Assembly (NCBI GenBank): GCA_023423995.1
Contig: JAFAEL010000022.1
Location: forward strand, 1 to 41,247
Direction: 5' to 3'
Origin: Pseudomonadota bacterium
Lineage (GTDB): Bacteria; Pseudomonadota; Alphaproteobacteria; Rhizobiales; Beijerinckiaceae
Length of the DNA: 41,247 nucleotides
This document shows positions 17,742 through 25,660 of the stretch, piece after piece (within the stretch, counting starts at the first letter, position 1; every line of letters begins with the position of its first letter). The notes under the pieces were generated by a model, which saw only the letters and a program-made list of their open reading frames with translations, was not told where the DNA came from and did no database searches. The translations under genes were made by a program, and so were the position numbers.

Positions 17742-19975
17742 GCCCGGCCACCAGCCTGGCGGGCGAAGCTCCAGAGGCGGTGCCGGCGCTTCGGTCCGGT
17801 GGCGGGGCTCTGGACGTCCGAGTAGTAGTGGCCCAGCCTGCTCCCGACGGAGACCTCGTCCTTGTCTTCGCCGACGAGCACCAGCCCCGCGAGTTTCGCA
17901 TGGTGCGTGCGCAGCATCTGCACCACTTCCGACACGGACGAGTTCGACACGCGCCCGACGCGGGCGACGACGATCGTCTGGTCGGCCAGCGCGGCGAGGC
18001 TCAGCGCATCGGAGGCGGCGGCGAGCGGCGGCGAATCCATGATGATCAGCCGGTAGTCGCGCTTCAGCTGCCGCAGGAGCAGCATCATGTTTTCGGTGGC
18101 GAGCGCGTCGGCGTGCTCCCCCTGGCCCGGCATGGCCGGCAGCAAGGCGAGGTTCCCGCGATCCGTCGGGACGATCGCGTCCTGGAGCTTGATCTGCGAG
18201 GCCAGGACCTCGCCGATCCCTTGAGACACGTCGTCGACGCCGACACGCGAGGCGACGCTCGGGCGGCGCATGTCGCCGTCGATCAGGATCGTCTCGATGC
18301 CGGTTGACGCGATCGCGCGGGCGAAGGCTACGGCGAAGACCGATTTCCCTTCTTGCGGGAAGGCGGAGGTGATCAGGATGACCTGACCTTCCCGCGTCCG
18401 CAGGTCGACGATCCGGTTGCGGATCCCTCGAATCCGCTCCCAGAACTGGTGATAGAGGAGGGACTGGTTGCCCGCGGCGAGCCCGGGCATCCGCCGCCCC
18501 ACGAACGGGACCACCCCGAGAACTTCGACGCCGAGAGCGCGGCAATGAGCCCGCAGGCTCCGCACGCCTCCGCCGAGGTGCTCGATGGCGAAGCTCGAGC
18601 CGGCCCCGATGGTCATCGAGAACAGCGCGGCCATCGCGAGGAACAGCCCGGTATTCGGGAAGGAGGCCCGTGTCGGCGTGGTGGCGGAGGAGATGATCTT
18701 CGCGTCTGCGGCATTGAAGCCGCGCTCGGACAGAAGCGTGTTGTAGCGCCCGAGAACGATCTCGTAGATCGACCGTTTGGCGCCCGCATAGGATTCCAGG
18801 CCCTTCAGCTCGACGCTCGCCTGATCGAGCTCGATCCGCTTCTGGGTCGTCTCCTGCATGCGGCGCTCGAACATTCCGGCGCGGCCTTCGGCCTCGCGTA
18901 GGCTCGCCTCCGTTCCGGCGCGAAGGCGCCCGAGCTCGCCCTGGAAAGCCTGGCGGATGCTGTTCAGCTCCGCCTCGGCGCTCTCCACCACGACGCCGTT
19001 CATGTTCGCTCCCTTGAAGCGAGCGAGGTTGGCCGTCGCGTCGGCCTCGCGCTGCCTGAGCTTCAGGAGGACTGCATCGTTGGCAGCTTCCGCGCTGGGC
19101 AGAGCGGTTCCGGACTGACCCGCCTCGGTCAGTTGCGCGAGCCGAGAGCGAAGGCGGGTCGTGTCGTTCCACGCTCCGACGAGCTGGTCGTGGACCTGCC
19201 GGAGTTCCTGGTCGACCAGGCTCTCCCGCTGCTGTCCGGCTCGCTCGACGGGTATCAGGTTATGGGTTGCCCGGTAGGTCTGGGCCGCTTCCTCGGCCTG
19301 GCGAAGTTCCTTCAGCCTGTCGTCCAGCTCCGTCCGAAGCCATTCGAGCGCGAGTTGCTGCCCGCCTGCGCGGCGCTCGACCTGGGCCTCGAGATACGCC
19401 TTGATGTGTCCGTTCACGACCTTCGCGGCCAGTTCCGGCCTTGCGGCCGTGAACGCGACCTGGACCGTCAGCGAGCGGCCGTCATTGAACACGGACAGGC
19501 GCTGCTTGTAGGCCGACATAAGCGCGTCCGCCCGGGCAGCTTCCTGCGACCAGAGCGGAGCGCCGGGGTCGGTGCCGGCACCGAGAGCGGATTTGGCAAG
19601 CGCAATGATGCCCTTCAGGGCGGCCGAGATCGGGCCCGGCGGATGGGCGGCGAATTCGGGATCGTTCTCGAGCCCGAGATCATCGATCACGCGCTTGGCG
19701 ATGCCGTTGCTGTTGAGGATGTCCACCTCGCTTCGCACGGCCACCGGATCGATCGCCACCAGAACGCGCTGCGAGCCCTCGCCCAGGCTTCCAAGCGGCA
19801 TCTGCGGCAGGAGCACGAGGCCGTCGGCGCGATAGCGAGGCGAGAGCGTCAAGACGAATGCTGCGATTGCGAGAAAGCTCGCTGCCGCAACGACGGCGAA
19901 CACCACCTTGTGCCGCCAGATCGTGCGCACGATTTCGCCGACGCTCGCCGCGCCGAGTTGGACGCTGGATTCCAT
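17738..19975 (-). CDS. EPS chain-length regulator/co-polymerase fused to BY-type tyrosine kinase (GumC/ExoP/Wzc family)
   Basis: A 745-residue polysaccharide co-polymerase. The N-terminal Wzz domain has TM1 near 23-43, and a long coiled-coil periplasmic region (about 190-430) follows. TM2 lies near 440-465. The C-terminal kinase has Walker A-like SAFPQEGKS (about 535-543), Walker A' ILIDGDMRRPS (about 560-570) and Walker B LIIMDSPPL (about 642-650). It controls chain length and couples polymerisation to export. Only one adjacent Tyr pair (GHYYSD) lies near the C-terminus, fewer than the usual Tyr cluster. ATG 19975 (MESSVQLG) was chosen because TM1 follows at the usual distance. It lies 29 bp after the sugar-transferase gene. 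Confidence 0.93.
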   Translation of the reverse strand: MESSVQLGAASVGEIVRTIWRHKVVFAVVAAASFLAIAAFVLTLSPRYRADGLVLLPQMPLGSLGEGSQRVLVAIDPVAVRSEVDILNSNGIAKRVIDDLGLENDPEFAAHPPGPISAALKGIIALAKSALGAGTDPGAPLWSQEAARADALMSAYKQRLSVFNDGRSLTVQVAFTAARPELAAKVVNGHIKAYLEAQVERRAGGQQLALEWLRTELDDRLKELRQAEEAAQTYRATHNLIPVERAGQQRESLVDQELRQVHDQLVGAWNDTTRLRSRLAQLTEAGQSGTALPSAEAANDAVLLKLRQREADATANLARFKGANMNGVVVESAEAELNSIRQAFQGELGRLRAGTEASLREAEGRAGMFERRMQETTQKRIELDQASVELKGLESYAGAKRSIYEIVLGRYNTLLSERGFNAADAKIISSATTPTRASFPNTGLFLAMAALFSMTIGAGSSFAIEHLGGGVRSLRAHCRALGVEVLGVVPFVGRRMPGLAAGNQSLLYHQFWERIRGIRNRIVDLRTREGQVILITSAFPQEGKSVFAVAFARAIASTGIETILIDGDMRRPSVASRVGVDDVSQGIGEVLASQIKLQDAIVPTDRGNLALLPAMPGQGEHADALATENMMLLLRQLKRDYRLIIMDSPPLAAASDALSLAALADQTIVVARVGRVSNSSVSEVVQMLRTHHAKLAGLVLVGEDKDEVSVGSRLGHYYSDVQSPATGPKRRHRLWSFARQAGGRA

Positions 19976-20004
19976 GCCGGCGGCACCCTGCTGTGAGGAG
20001 GAAA

Positions 20005-20757
20005 TCAAAACGCAGTCTTGGATTCGAATATTTCGCCGACGGTCAGAAAGATGATCTTCATGTCGAGTGCAAAAGAAGCGTGGCAAACGTATTCGATGTC
20101 GAAGTTTGTCCGGAGGACAACGGACGATTTGTCGGGTGTCGGGCCGCGGGCGCCGCAAACCTGGGCAAGACCCGTGATGCCAGGCCTTGTCACAAACCGT
20201 ACGTCGTAATTCGGCGCGCGCCGCGCGAAGAGTTCATCGTGGTCGATCGCATGGGGCCGGGGGCCGACGATCGACATGTCACCGCGAAGCACGTTGATGA
20301 GTTGGGGCAGCTCGTCGAGGCTCGTTCTGCGCAGAAACCTCCCGAGCGGTGTGATGCGCGGGTCGCTCTCCGTCGCCTGAACGACGGCATCCTCATTACC
20401 GCCGTCGGTGAACATCGAACGGAATTTCAGGATCTCGAAAGGCTCGCCCCCAAGGCCGCTACGCCGCTGTCGGAACAGCACGGGTCCTTCACTGGTCAAG
20501 GCCACGGCAGCCGCAGTGAGGAGGAGGAGCGGGGCCAGTGCGGTCAAGGCGCAGGTGGCGAAGATGATGTCGAACAGGCGCTTGCCGGGAGAGTGGATGT
20601 AGGTGCTCATGGCGCCAAGAGCGGCGGCCGGGCCCGCCTCAGGAAGTCTCAGGGAGTTCGCTCCGGCACTTTGTGCGCGAAGGCTTGAGCGGTCGGCCAG
20701 ATAGGATTCGACGCGTTCGCGGATGATTCCCAGCTTGAGTACTTGCTGATCCTTCAT
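20005..20757 (-). CDS. Undecaprenyl-phosphate sugar phosphotransferase (initiating transferase, ExoY-like)
   Basis: A 250-residue monotopic phosphoglycosyltransferase. A single membrane helix (about 61-88) is followed by the bacterial sugar transferase domain: FRQRRSG at 95-101, KFRSM at 111-115, the catalytic Asp-Glu pair 148-149 in SLDELPQL, GDMSIVGPRP at 159-168 and RPGITGLAQV. It transfers a sugar-1-phosphate to undecaprenyl phosphate, the first step of EPS repeat synthesis. ATG 20757 is supported by GGAGG five bases upstream; a longer frame exists but lacks that. It is the first gene of the operon running to 11007, with the AT-richer regulatory gap upstream. The sugar (Gal or Glc) is not predictable. 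Confidence 0.93.
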   Translation of the reverse strand: MKDQQVLKLGIIRERVESYLADRSSLRAQSAGANSLRLPEAGPAAALGAMSTYIHSPGKRLFDIIFATCALTALAPLLLLTAAAVALTSEGPVLFRQRRSGLGGEPFEILKFRSMFTDGGNEDAVVQATESDPRITPLGRFLRRTSLDELPQLINVLRGDMSIVGPRPHAIDHDELFARRAPNYDVRFVTRPGITGLAQVCGARGPTPDKSSVVLRTNFDIEYVCHASFALDMKIIFLTVGEIFESKTAF

Positions 20758-20941
20758 CGGGCCTCCGAACAGAGTGAACCACCCGGCAAAACCGGAGCTC
20801 GGCAAATCGACAGACGTGGATTGTTTTTGTTTCGGCATCCGCGCTCGGCGCATGCATCGAGCGGCTTCGGATGCCTTTCGGCGCCGCAATGTCGCTACGC
20901 GAGCCAAATCGCGCAGCCGGCCGGTCCCCAACGCGCCGGCT

Positions 20942-20961
20942 CTATCTAAAGACTATCTAAA
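20942..20961. repeat. Direct repeat CTATCTAAA, 11-bp period
   Basis: CTATCTAAA occurs at 20942-20950 and 20953-20961, one helical turn apart, in the AT-richer promoter region 185-205 bp upstream of the sugar-transferase start. In-phase direct repeats of this kind often bind response regulators. The function is inferred from spacing and position. Confidence 0.4.
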
Positions 20962-20985
20962 AAAATGTCCTGATTATGGCACGAA

Positions 20986-20996
20986 TTGTCGGACAA
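20986..20996. promoter_or_regulatory. TTGTC-G-GACAA inverted repeat
   Basis: A perfect 5-bp inverted repeat around a single central G lies 25 bp from the CTATCTAAA direct repeats, about 230 bp upstream of the initiating sugar-transferase gene. It could be part of a regulator site for the EPS operon. No specific factor can be named. Confidence 0.3.
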
Positions 20997-21368
20997 AATT
21001 GTACTATACGCCAGTAAACGGCTGGCTATACGTTCGGTGTAGAACCCTATTTTTAGCGCAATCTACATGCCAGTTTGTGGGCAGGATGATTGTTTATACA
21101 TCACCTGTGTCTAGGATCGGCGCAACGCAACGAGCCGCAAAGCGCGTTGCGCTGCGGTGCATCATGCCGGCGGTTATCGGGTGAGGCAATTCCCAATCCG
21201 CCGTTTGGTTCCCGGTCGGCGCGAACGCGCCACCAAGTCCGCAGATTCTTGACTTCGGGTGGGGCTTCGCTACCCTCGAATCCCGCTCAAAGACCAAGCT
21301 TGAACCTATGCCGGGCGACAGGGTCGGGCGCAGGCGCGAGCCTCCTGGTCAGCCGCTTAGTAGAGACG

Positions 21369-21596
21369 ATGCTCGCATTGAGCGTTAGCGCCATCATCGG
21401 CGCCGGGGCCGCTGCTGCCCTGCTATGGGATTATGGAGTGGCCTTGCGCCTCTTGGGCGTGGTCGGCGGCGGCAGTGCTGCGGCCTTTGGGTGTGCGCTT
21501 TATATCGGGGCGGTTCGGTCGCGCCAGCGCCGCCAGATCGAACAATCCGAAGACGTGTCGCTGCTCTCTCAAGGGAATCGTACCCTGGAGCGTTGA
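21369..21596 (+). CDS. Possible small membrane protein (hypothetical)
   Basis: A 75-residue frame with two hydrophobic stretches (about residues 2-20 and 24-47: MLALSVSAIIGAGAAAALL, then LRLLGVVGGGSAAAFGCALYI). A basic/polar tail RSRQRRQIEQSED follows. It would be a two-helix inner-membrane protein. I do not recognise a family. The Shine-Dalgarno match is poor and the frame is open further upstream, so it may be chance in a GC-rich region. It lies 153 bp before the beta-helix gene on the same strand. Confidence 0.3.
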   Translation: MLALSVSAIIGAGAAAALLWDYGVALRLLGVVGGGSAAAFGCALYIGAVRSRQRRQIEQSEDVSLLSQGNRTLER

Positions 21597-21749
21597 GGCG
21601 AACTTGGCCGGCATGAATTTTGAAGCCGGTAGACACGGTGGACCGGCCCGCTTTCTTGCTGCATCGCCGTCGCACCGACATCTTCTTCTGTCAGCAGCCC
21701 TGTTCCGGACGCGTCATCCGGCGCGTTTCGATGCTGAACGGAGGCTTGT

Positions 21750-23216
21750 TTGAGCAACGATCGCGCGTCCATCGACCATATTTCGGCGCTGGTGACCGTC
21801 TCGACCTCGAATACGATCGAGCGTCTATCGAAGCGCTTCGACGTCCGGCTGTTTGGCGCGATCGGGGATGGGCAGCCGCATCCGCTCTTCAGCCGCTTCG
21901 GTTCCCTGGTCGATGCGCGGCGGATCTTTCCACACGCGGAAACTCTGGCCGATACGCTCGACTGGTGCGCAATCCAGGGAGCCGTGAACGAAGCGAAGGC
22001 TGCCGGCGGCGGCCAGGTTTACGTCCCCGCGGGCACCTATGTGATGGGCTCGCGCACGCTTCTGATGCCGGACAGCCCTCATGGCGAGGATGCCGACGAC
22101 GCAGTCGTGCTGGCAGGCGACGGAGCCCGCAACACGGTGCTGCGCTGGAGCGCGGACACCGAATCCCGCGCCTGGGCGGTTCGGCTCGGCAAGCGGCACA
22201 GCTATTCCCGCGTGGTCCTGCGGGACCTTCATCTCAAGGGCCCTGCAGCCTCGTCGGTCCGGGGTCGCCCGCCTTGCCGTCTTTCCGGGGTCGCCTGCTC
22301 GTCGGGATGGCGGCTGGAGCGCGTCAACGTCGATCACTTCTACGCGGATGTGGGTATCTGGGATGATCACACCGTCCATATCGATTGCGAGTATGGGCGC
22401 GGATCGTTCTATGGCCTCTACTTCGATGAAGGATCGATCGATTTCGGCGACCACCTGTTCTTCCACTGCAACATCGGCGGAACGCTGAAAGCCTGTGTGG
22501 CGGTATCGCCGACGAACCAGGTCGAACATTGCCTCTTCGTCGACTGCCACATGGGCTGGAGCCCGTACGTATTCTATCGGGAGCGCGGCAAGCCGACTCG
22601 GGCCTTCATCACGAACACCAGGATCATCAAGACACAGGCCGAGAGCGTCGGGAACGCCTGGGTCTGGGGTGAGAATTTCGACGATCGGCTCGACCTGATC
22701 GACAAGTGCTGTTTCGAGGACATCCAGTTTCTGCGCAGCGCCGAGCACGTCATCCCGGGCGCTCCGGTGGCGTTCTGTCGGGTCAATTCCGTTTGGAACA
22801 GCCGCATCGTCGGTCCGCATACGATCTTCGGTCGCTATTACGATCAGGTGACGGATGCCTATTTCGACACCCGTGTGTTCCAGGGGAACGCGTTCGTTGG
22901 TGGATACTTCGAGGCGGTGGTGAACAGCTCGGCGGACAAGCCCTTCGTCCGTGCCTCCCAGGCGTGCATTTTCAATATCTTTCGCGAAGGCGAGCAGTTC
23001 GAAGGAGAACTTCGGACGGTCGGCACGCCGGTCAAGGCTGGCGCGCTCCTGCATGCCGACGGCCTGGGTGCGCGGGATACGGGCTCGGCTCCGCTCGGCG
23101 TTGCTGCGGTCGAGGGGAGGGCGGGCGGAGCAGTCCCGATCGTGACGCGCGGCCTCGTTACGACCCAATCATCGAAGAGGCTGGTTCAGCCCGCCGTGCA
23201 GGTGGTCTCGGCCTGA
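21750..23216 (+). CDS. Right-handed beta-helix (pectate-lyase-like) protein
   Basis: A 488-residue protein with the start pattern of pectin-lyase-fold proteins: FDVRLFGAIGDG, then IQGAVNEAKAAGGGQVYVPAGTYVM. Irregular beta-helix coils rich in Asn/Asp/Phe follow (HCNIGGTLK, HCLFVDCHMG, NTRIIKTQAES). Homologues are polysaccharide lyases, hydrolases or epimerases, some acting on EPS. The start is TTG at 21750: an in-frame stop lies at 21735 and GGAGG sits five bases upstream of the TTG. No signal peptide is visible, so it is cytoplasmic or exported by another route. It is encoded opposite to the flanking EPS genes. The catalytic residues and substrate are unknown. Confidence 0.75.
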   Translation: MSNDRASIDHISALVTVSTSNTIERLSKRFDVRLFGAIGDGQPHPLFSRFGSLVDARRIFPHAETLADTLDWCAIQGAVNEAKAAGGGQVYVPAGTYVMGSRTLLMPDSPHGEDADDAVVLAGDGARNTVLRWSADTESRAWAVRLGKRHSYSRVVLRDLHLKGPAASSVRGRPPCRLSGVACSSGWRLERVNVDHFYADVGIWDDHTVHIDCEYGRGSFYGLYFDEGSIDFGDHLFFHCNIGGTLKACVAVSPTNQVEHCLFVDCHMGWSPYVFYRERGKPTRAFITNTRIIKTQAESVGNAWVWGENFDDRLDLIDKCCFEDIQFLRSAEHVIPGAPVAFCRVNSVWNSRIVGPHTIFGRYYDQVTDAYFDTRVFQGNAFVGGYFEAVVNSSADKPFVRASQACIFNIFREGEQFEGELRTVGTPVKAGALLHADGLGARDTGSAPLGVAAVEGRAGGAVPIVTRGLVTTQSSKRLVQPAVQVVSA

Positions 23217-23222
23217 GGTCGC

Positions 23223-24371
23223 CTATGATTCGATGTAGTCCGACAGGCGCTGCATGCAGGCCTCTTGATCGAAGTGGGTTACGGCGCGCTGCCTCGCGGC
23301 CGAACCCAGTTCGGCGCGACGGCGATACGCCTCATCGATGGCCGCGCTGAGCCGGGACGGGCTGCCTACCGGCACGATCAGGCCCGAGCCGTCCGCCAGC
23401 GCCTCGCGCAGGGTCGGTATGTCCGAGCTCACGCAAGCCGCCCCGCACGACATCGCCTCGAGCAGAACCAGGAGCGTGGCTTCCCAGGCCGAGGGGCAGC
23501 AGAACACGCCGCACTCCCTGTAGAGCTCACGCAGGCGCTCGCGGTCCGAAACGAACCCATGGAAGGTGACGCGACCTTCCAGCCGAAGCTGCCTCACCTG
23601 CTCCGTCAGGCGGTCCCGGTCTGGCCCTGCGCCGACAACGTCGAGCCGGAAGTCGGGCAAGTCCACCATTGCGGAGATGAGGTCCGACAGGCGCTTCTGG
23701 CGATCGTCGAGCCGGCCTATGGAGAGGACCGATTTCGCTCGAGCGTCGGCACTCGGTGGCGGGGTAAAGAACGCCGTATCGACGCCGTTCGGAATGAGGA
23801 TAGCATGCGCGCCAGCCGCCTCGATCTGCTGCAGCTGGCCGCGCTCCTGGACGGTGATCTTCCTGAGGCGCCGCAGCGCGCGGCGCTTGGCGGGGCCGGG
23901 GGCGCGGGCTGGTGCGCCGTGATCGGCGCCGATCAGCTCGACGCCCTTGGGCGGACGCAGGAAGTCGATGCGGTCGGGCCAGATCTCCTGCACGTACAGG
24001 ACGTCGATGCGGTCCGCCTCCAGGCCGGCCCTGAGCGCCGGCCCGAAGGCGGCCCCCTCGATCCTGGCGCGCAGGCGGGCCAGCAGGCCGCGCCGGGCCA
24101 GCCGGTAAAGCAGGGGATCGAGAAGTAGCCACCAGCGGGGCAGCTTGAGGAAACGCACGGCGAGCCCATCCGGGGTCGGGACGGCGAATTCACGCTCCCG
24201 CGACAGCACGTAGATGGAGACGCGGTGGCCGAGCTTGGACAGAGCCGCCGCGTAGTACCACGCAAAGTCGTTGCGGTAGCGCTCGACATAGTCCTCGGCC
24301 GTGATCCCGAAAAAGCCGCCGAAGAATTTTTCGAAGCTGTCGGCGCTCAGCAGGATGGCTACGGATTTCAT
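23223..24371 (-). CDS. Glycosyltransferase family 4 (GT-B)
   Basis: A 382-residue GT-B enzyme. The N-terminal domain includes DFAWYYAAALSKLGHRVSIYVLSRE. The donor domain includes ILIPNGVDTAFF, VLSIGRLDDRQKRLSDLI, VVGAGPDRDRL and SAWEATLLVLLEAMSCG with the EX7E pair. It overlaps the flippase stop by 4 bp and ends 6 bp from the convergent beta-helix gene. It is therefore the last gene of the upstream EPS transcript (29231 down to 23223). It adds a sugar to the lipid-linked repeat; donor and linkage are unknown. Confidence 0.9.
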   Translation of the reverse strand: MKSVAILLSADSFEKFFGGFFGITAEDYVERYRNDFAWYYAAALSKLGHRVSIYVLSREREFAVPTPDGLAVRFLKLPRWWLLLDPLLYRLARRGLLARLRARIEGAAFGPALRAGLEADRIDVLYVQEIWPDRIDFLRPPKGVELIGADHGAPARAPGPAKRRALRRLRKITVQERGQLQQIEAAGAHAILIPNGVDTAFFTPPPSADARAKSVLSIGRLDDRQKRLSDLISAMVDLPDFRLDVVGAGPDRDRLTEQVRQLRLEGRVTFHGFVSDRERLRELYRECGVFCCPSAWEATLLVLLEAMSCGAACVSSDIPTLREALADGSGLIVPVGSPSRLSAAIDEAYRRRAELGSAARQRAVTHFDQEACMQRLSDYIES

Positions 24372-25660
24372 GCCGGGGTGACGGCTGCCCGCAGGCGGGA
24401 GCGCTGGCCGAGAAACGCGATCGAGAGCAGCGCGAGTTTCATGGCCGCGACGCTTGCCAGACCGATGGCGGCTCCCGTCGCCCCACTGACGGAGACCCCG
24501 AGGAGCACTGCGAGCGCGGAGGCGACCGTGCTGAAGGCCTGGACGCGCGACGTGATCGCCGGAAGCCCGGCGGCCAGGAAGGCGTGGGCCAGCACGAAGA
24601 CGATCCCGAGGATATACGCCTCAAGAAGCAGGAGGCGCAGGAGCGTCTCCGCCGCCACGAAGCTCGCCCCGTACACGAGGTGGAGCAACGGCCCGGCGAA
24701 CAGAACGCCGATCAACAGCGGCGGCAGGGCCACGAGCGCGGTCAGCACCGCGCCGCGCGCCATCGCCCTCAGGGCGTCCGGCCTCGCGAGGCCTGCGGCG
24801 CGCGGAAAATCCACGGCCGAAATCGCCGAGGCTGCCGCCAGCATGGCGCGTGAACTGCCATAGGCGACCGCGTAGAGGCCGAGGTCGACGGCAGGCAGCA
24901 GGGCCGCCAGCAGGATCTTGTCGAGGTTCGCCTCGATCGCGCCCATGAAGTCCGCCCAGGCATGGCTGCGGCCGTAGATGGCGAGCCGGCGGACGGCTTC
25001 CCTCAGGCGCGTAGCCGCCGCCGCGAGGCCGCCGAGGCGCGAGACGGCGAGCGACACCCCCGTGATCGTCAGCACGATGCCGGAGGCGGCGTATGAATAT
25101 GCGGCCGTCTCGGGGTTGAGCCCGATCGTCATATGAACGGCGAGGAGAAACAGGATGACGCTGAAGGGCGACAGCATCCTGAGCCCGTTATAGGTCCGGA
25201 AATCCTCGAGCGCCTGGAACAGCGAGATGGACACGAGCCCGACCGAGATGATCGGGGTCAGGATCAAGAATGCCTGGGCGAAATGGATGAGATGCGCCGA
25301 CTTCCCGCCCATCAGGAACGGCAGAACGAAGGCGGCGGCCGCAGCGGCTGCGGTCGCGGTCGCGGTGATCATCAAGGTCGCGCCGGCATAGACGGCGCCG
25401 GGCGTCACGGCCTTCTGGTGGACTTCGTAGACCAGGGCCGCCGGCATCCCGAACGTGAAGGCGCTCGCGATGATCTGGGGCCACATGGAGATCGCGAGGA
25501 GTTCGCCTCGGCCGACGGGATCCAGTCCGCGCGCCGTGATGATCCCGCTCGCCATATTGGCGGCCAGGACGGCGACGTTCACGATCAGCGTCGTGGAAAC
25601 GCGGAAGATGCGGAGCTTGTGCCGGGCGAAATGTCCGGACAAGCCTTCGACCTTTGTCAT
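24368..25660 (-). CDS. Polysaccharide flippase (Wzx/PST family)
   Basis: A 430-residue polytopic membrane protein with about 12 hydrophobic helices, of the MATE/PST oligosaccharide-flippase type. The N-terminal STTLIVNVAVLAANMASGIITARGLDPVGRGEL is typical: a helix, then the ARxLGP(x)GxG-like turn. It would flip undecaprenyl-linked repeat units to the periplasm for polymerisation. ATG 25660 shares one base with the stop of the GT4-GT2 gene (TGATG), and its stop overlaps the next glycosyltransferase start by 4 bp. Both overlaps fix the start. Specificity is unknown. Confidence 0.88.
   Translation of the reverse strand: MTKVEGLSGHFARHKLRIFRVSTTLIVNVAVLAANMASGIITARGLDPVGRGELLAISMWPQIIASAFTFGMPAALVYEVHQKAVTPGAVYAGATLMITATATAAAAAAAFVLPFLMGGKSAHLIHFAQAFLILTPIISVGLVSISLFQALEDFRTYNGLRMLSPFSVILFLLAVHMTIGLNPETAAYSYAASGIVLTITGVSLAVSRLGGLAAAATRLREAVRRLAIYGRSHAWADFMGAIEANLDKILLAALLPAVDLGLYAVAYGSSRAMLAAASAISAVDFPRAAGLARPDALRAMARGAVLTALVALPPLLIGVLFAGPLLHLVYGASFVAAETLLRLLLLEAYILGIVFVLAHAFLAAGLPAITSRVQAFSTVASALAVLLGVSVSGATGAAIGLASVAAMKLALLSIAFLGQRSRLRAAVTPA

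Larger units (their letters stand above)
20758..21749. other. 992-bp divergent intergenic region, AT-richer core
   Basis: This gap lies between the initiating sugar-transferase gene and the beta-helix gene. About 20940-21110 is clearly richer in A+T than the surroundings and contains short repeats (see separate entries). It probably holds promoters for both directions, but no convincing -35/-10 pair was identified. One small two-helix membrane ORF (21369-21596) may be real; the rest has no recognisable gene. Confidence 0.6.

Noticed and set aside
17742..19172. Upstream extension of the GT4 gene that ends at 16560
   Set aside because: The extension is out of frame across the co-polymerase gene and is Arg-rich; the GTG at 17741 overlapping the co-polymerase stop is the natural start.
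20977..20982. TGGCAC as a sigma-54 -24 element
   Set aside because: No TTGC -12 element follows at the required spacing.
21628..21644. Sequence resembling a tRNA-Leu D-arm (GGTAGACACGGTGGACC)
   Set aside because: No acceptor stem, anticodon arm or T-arm can be folded around it.
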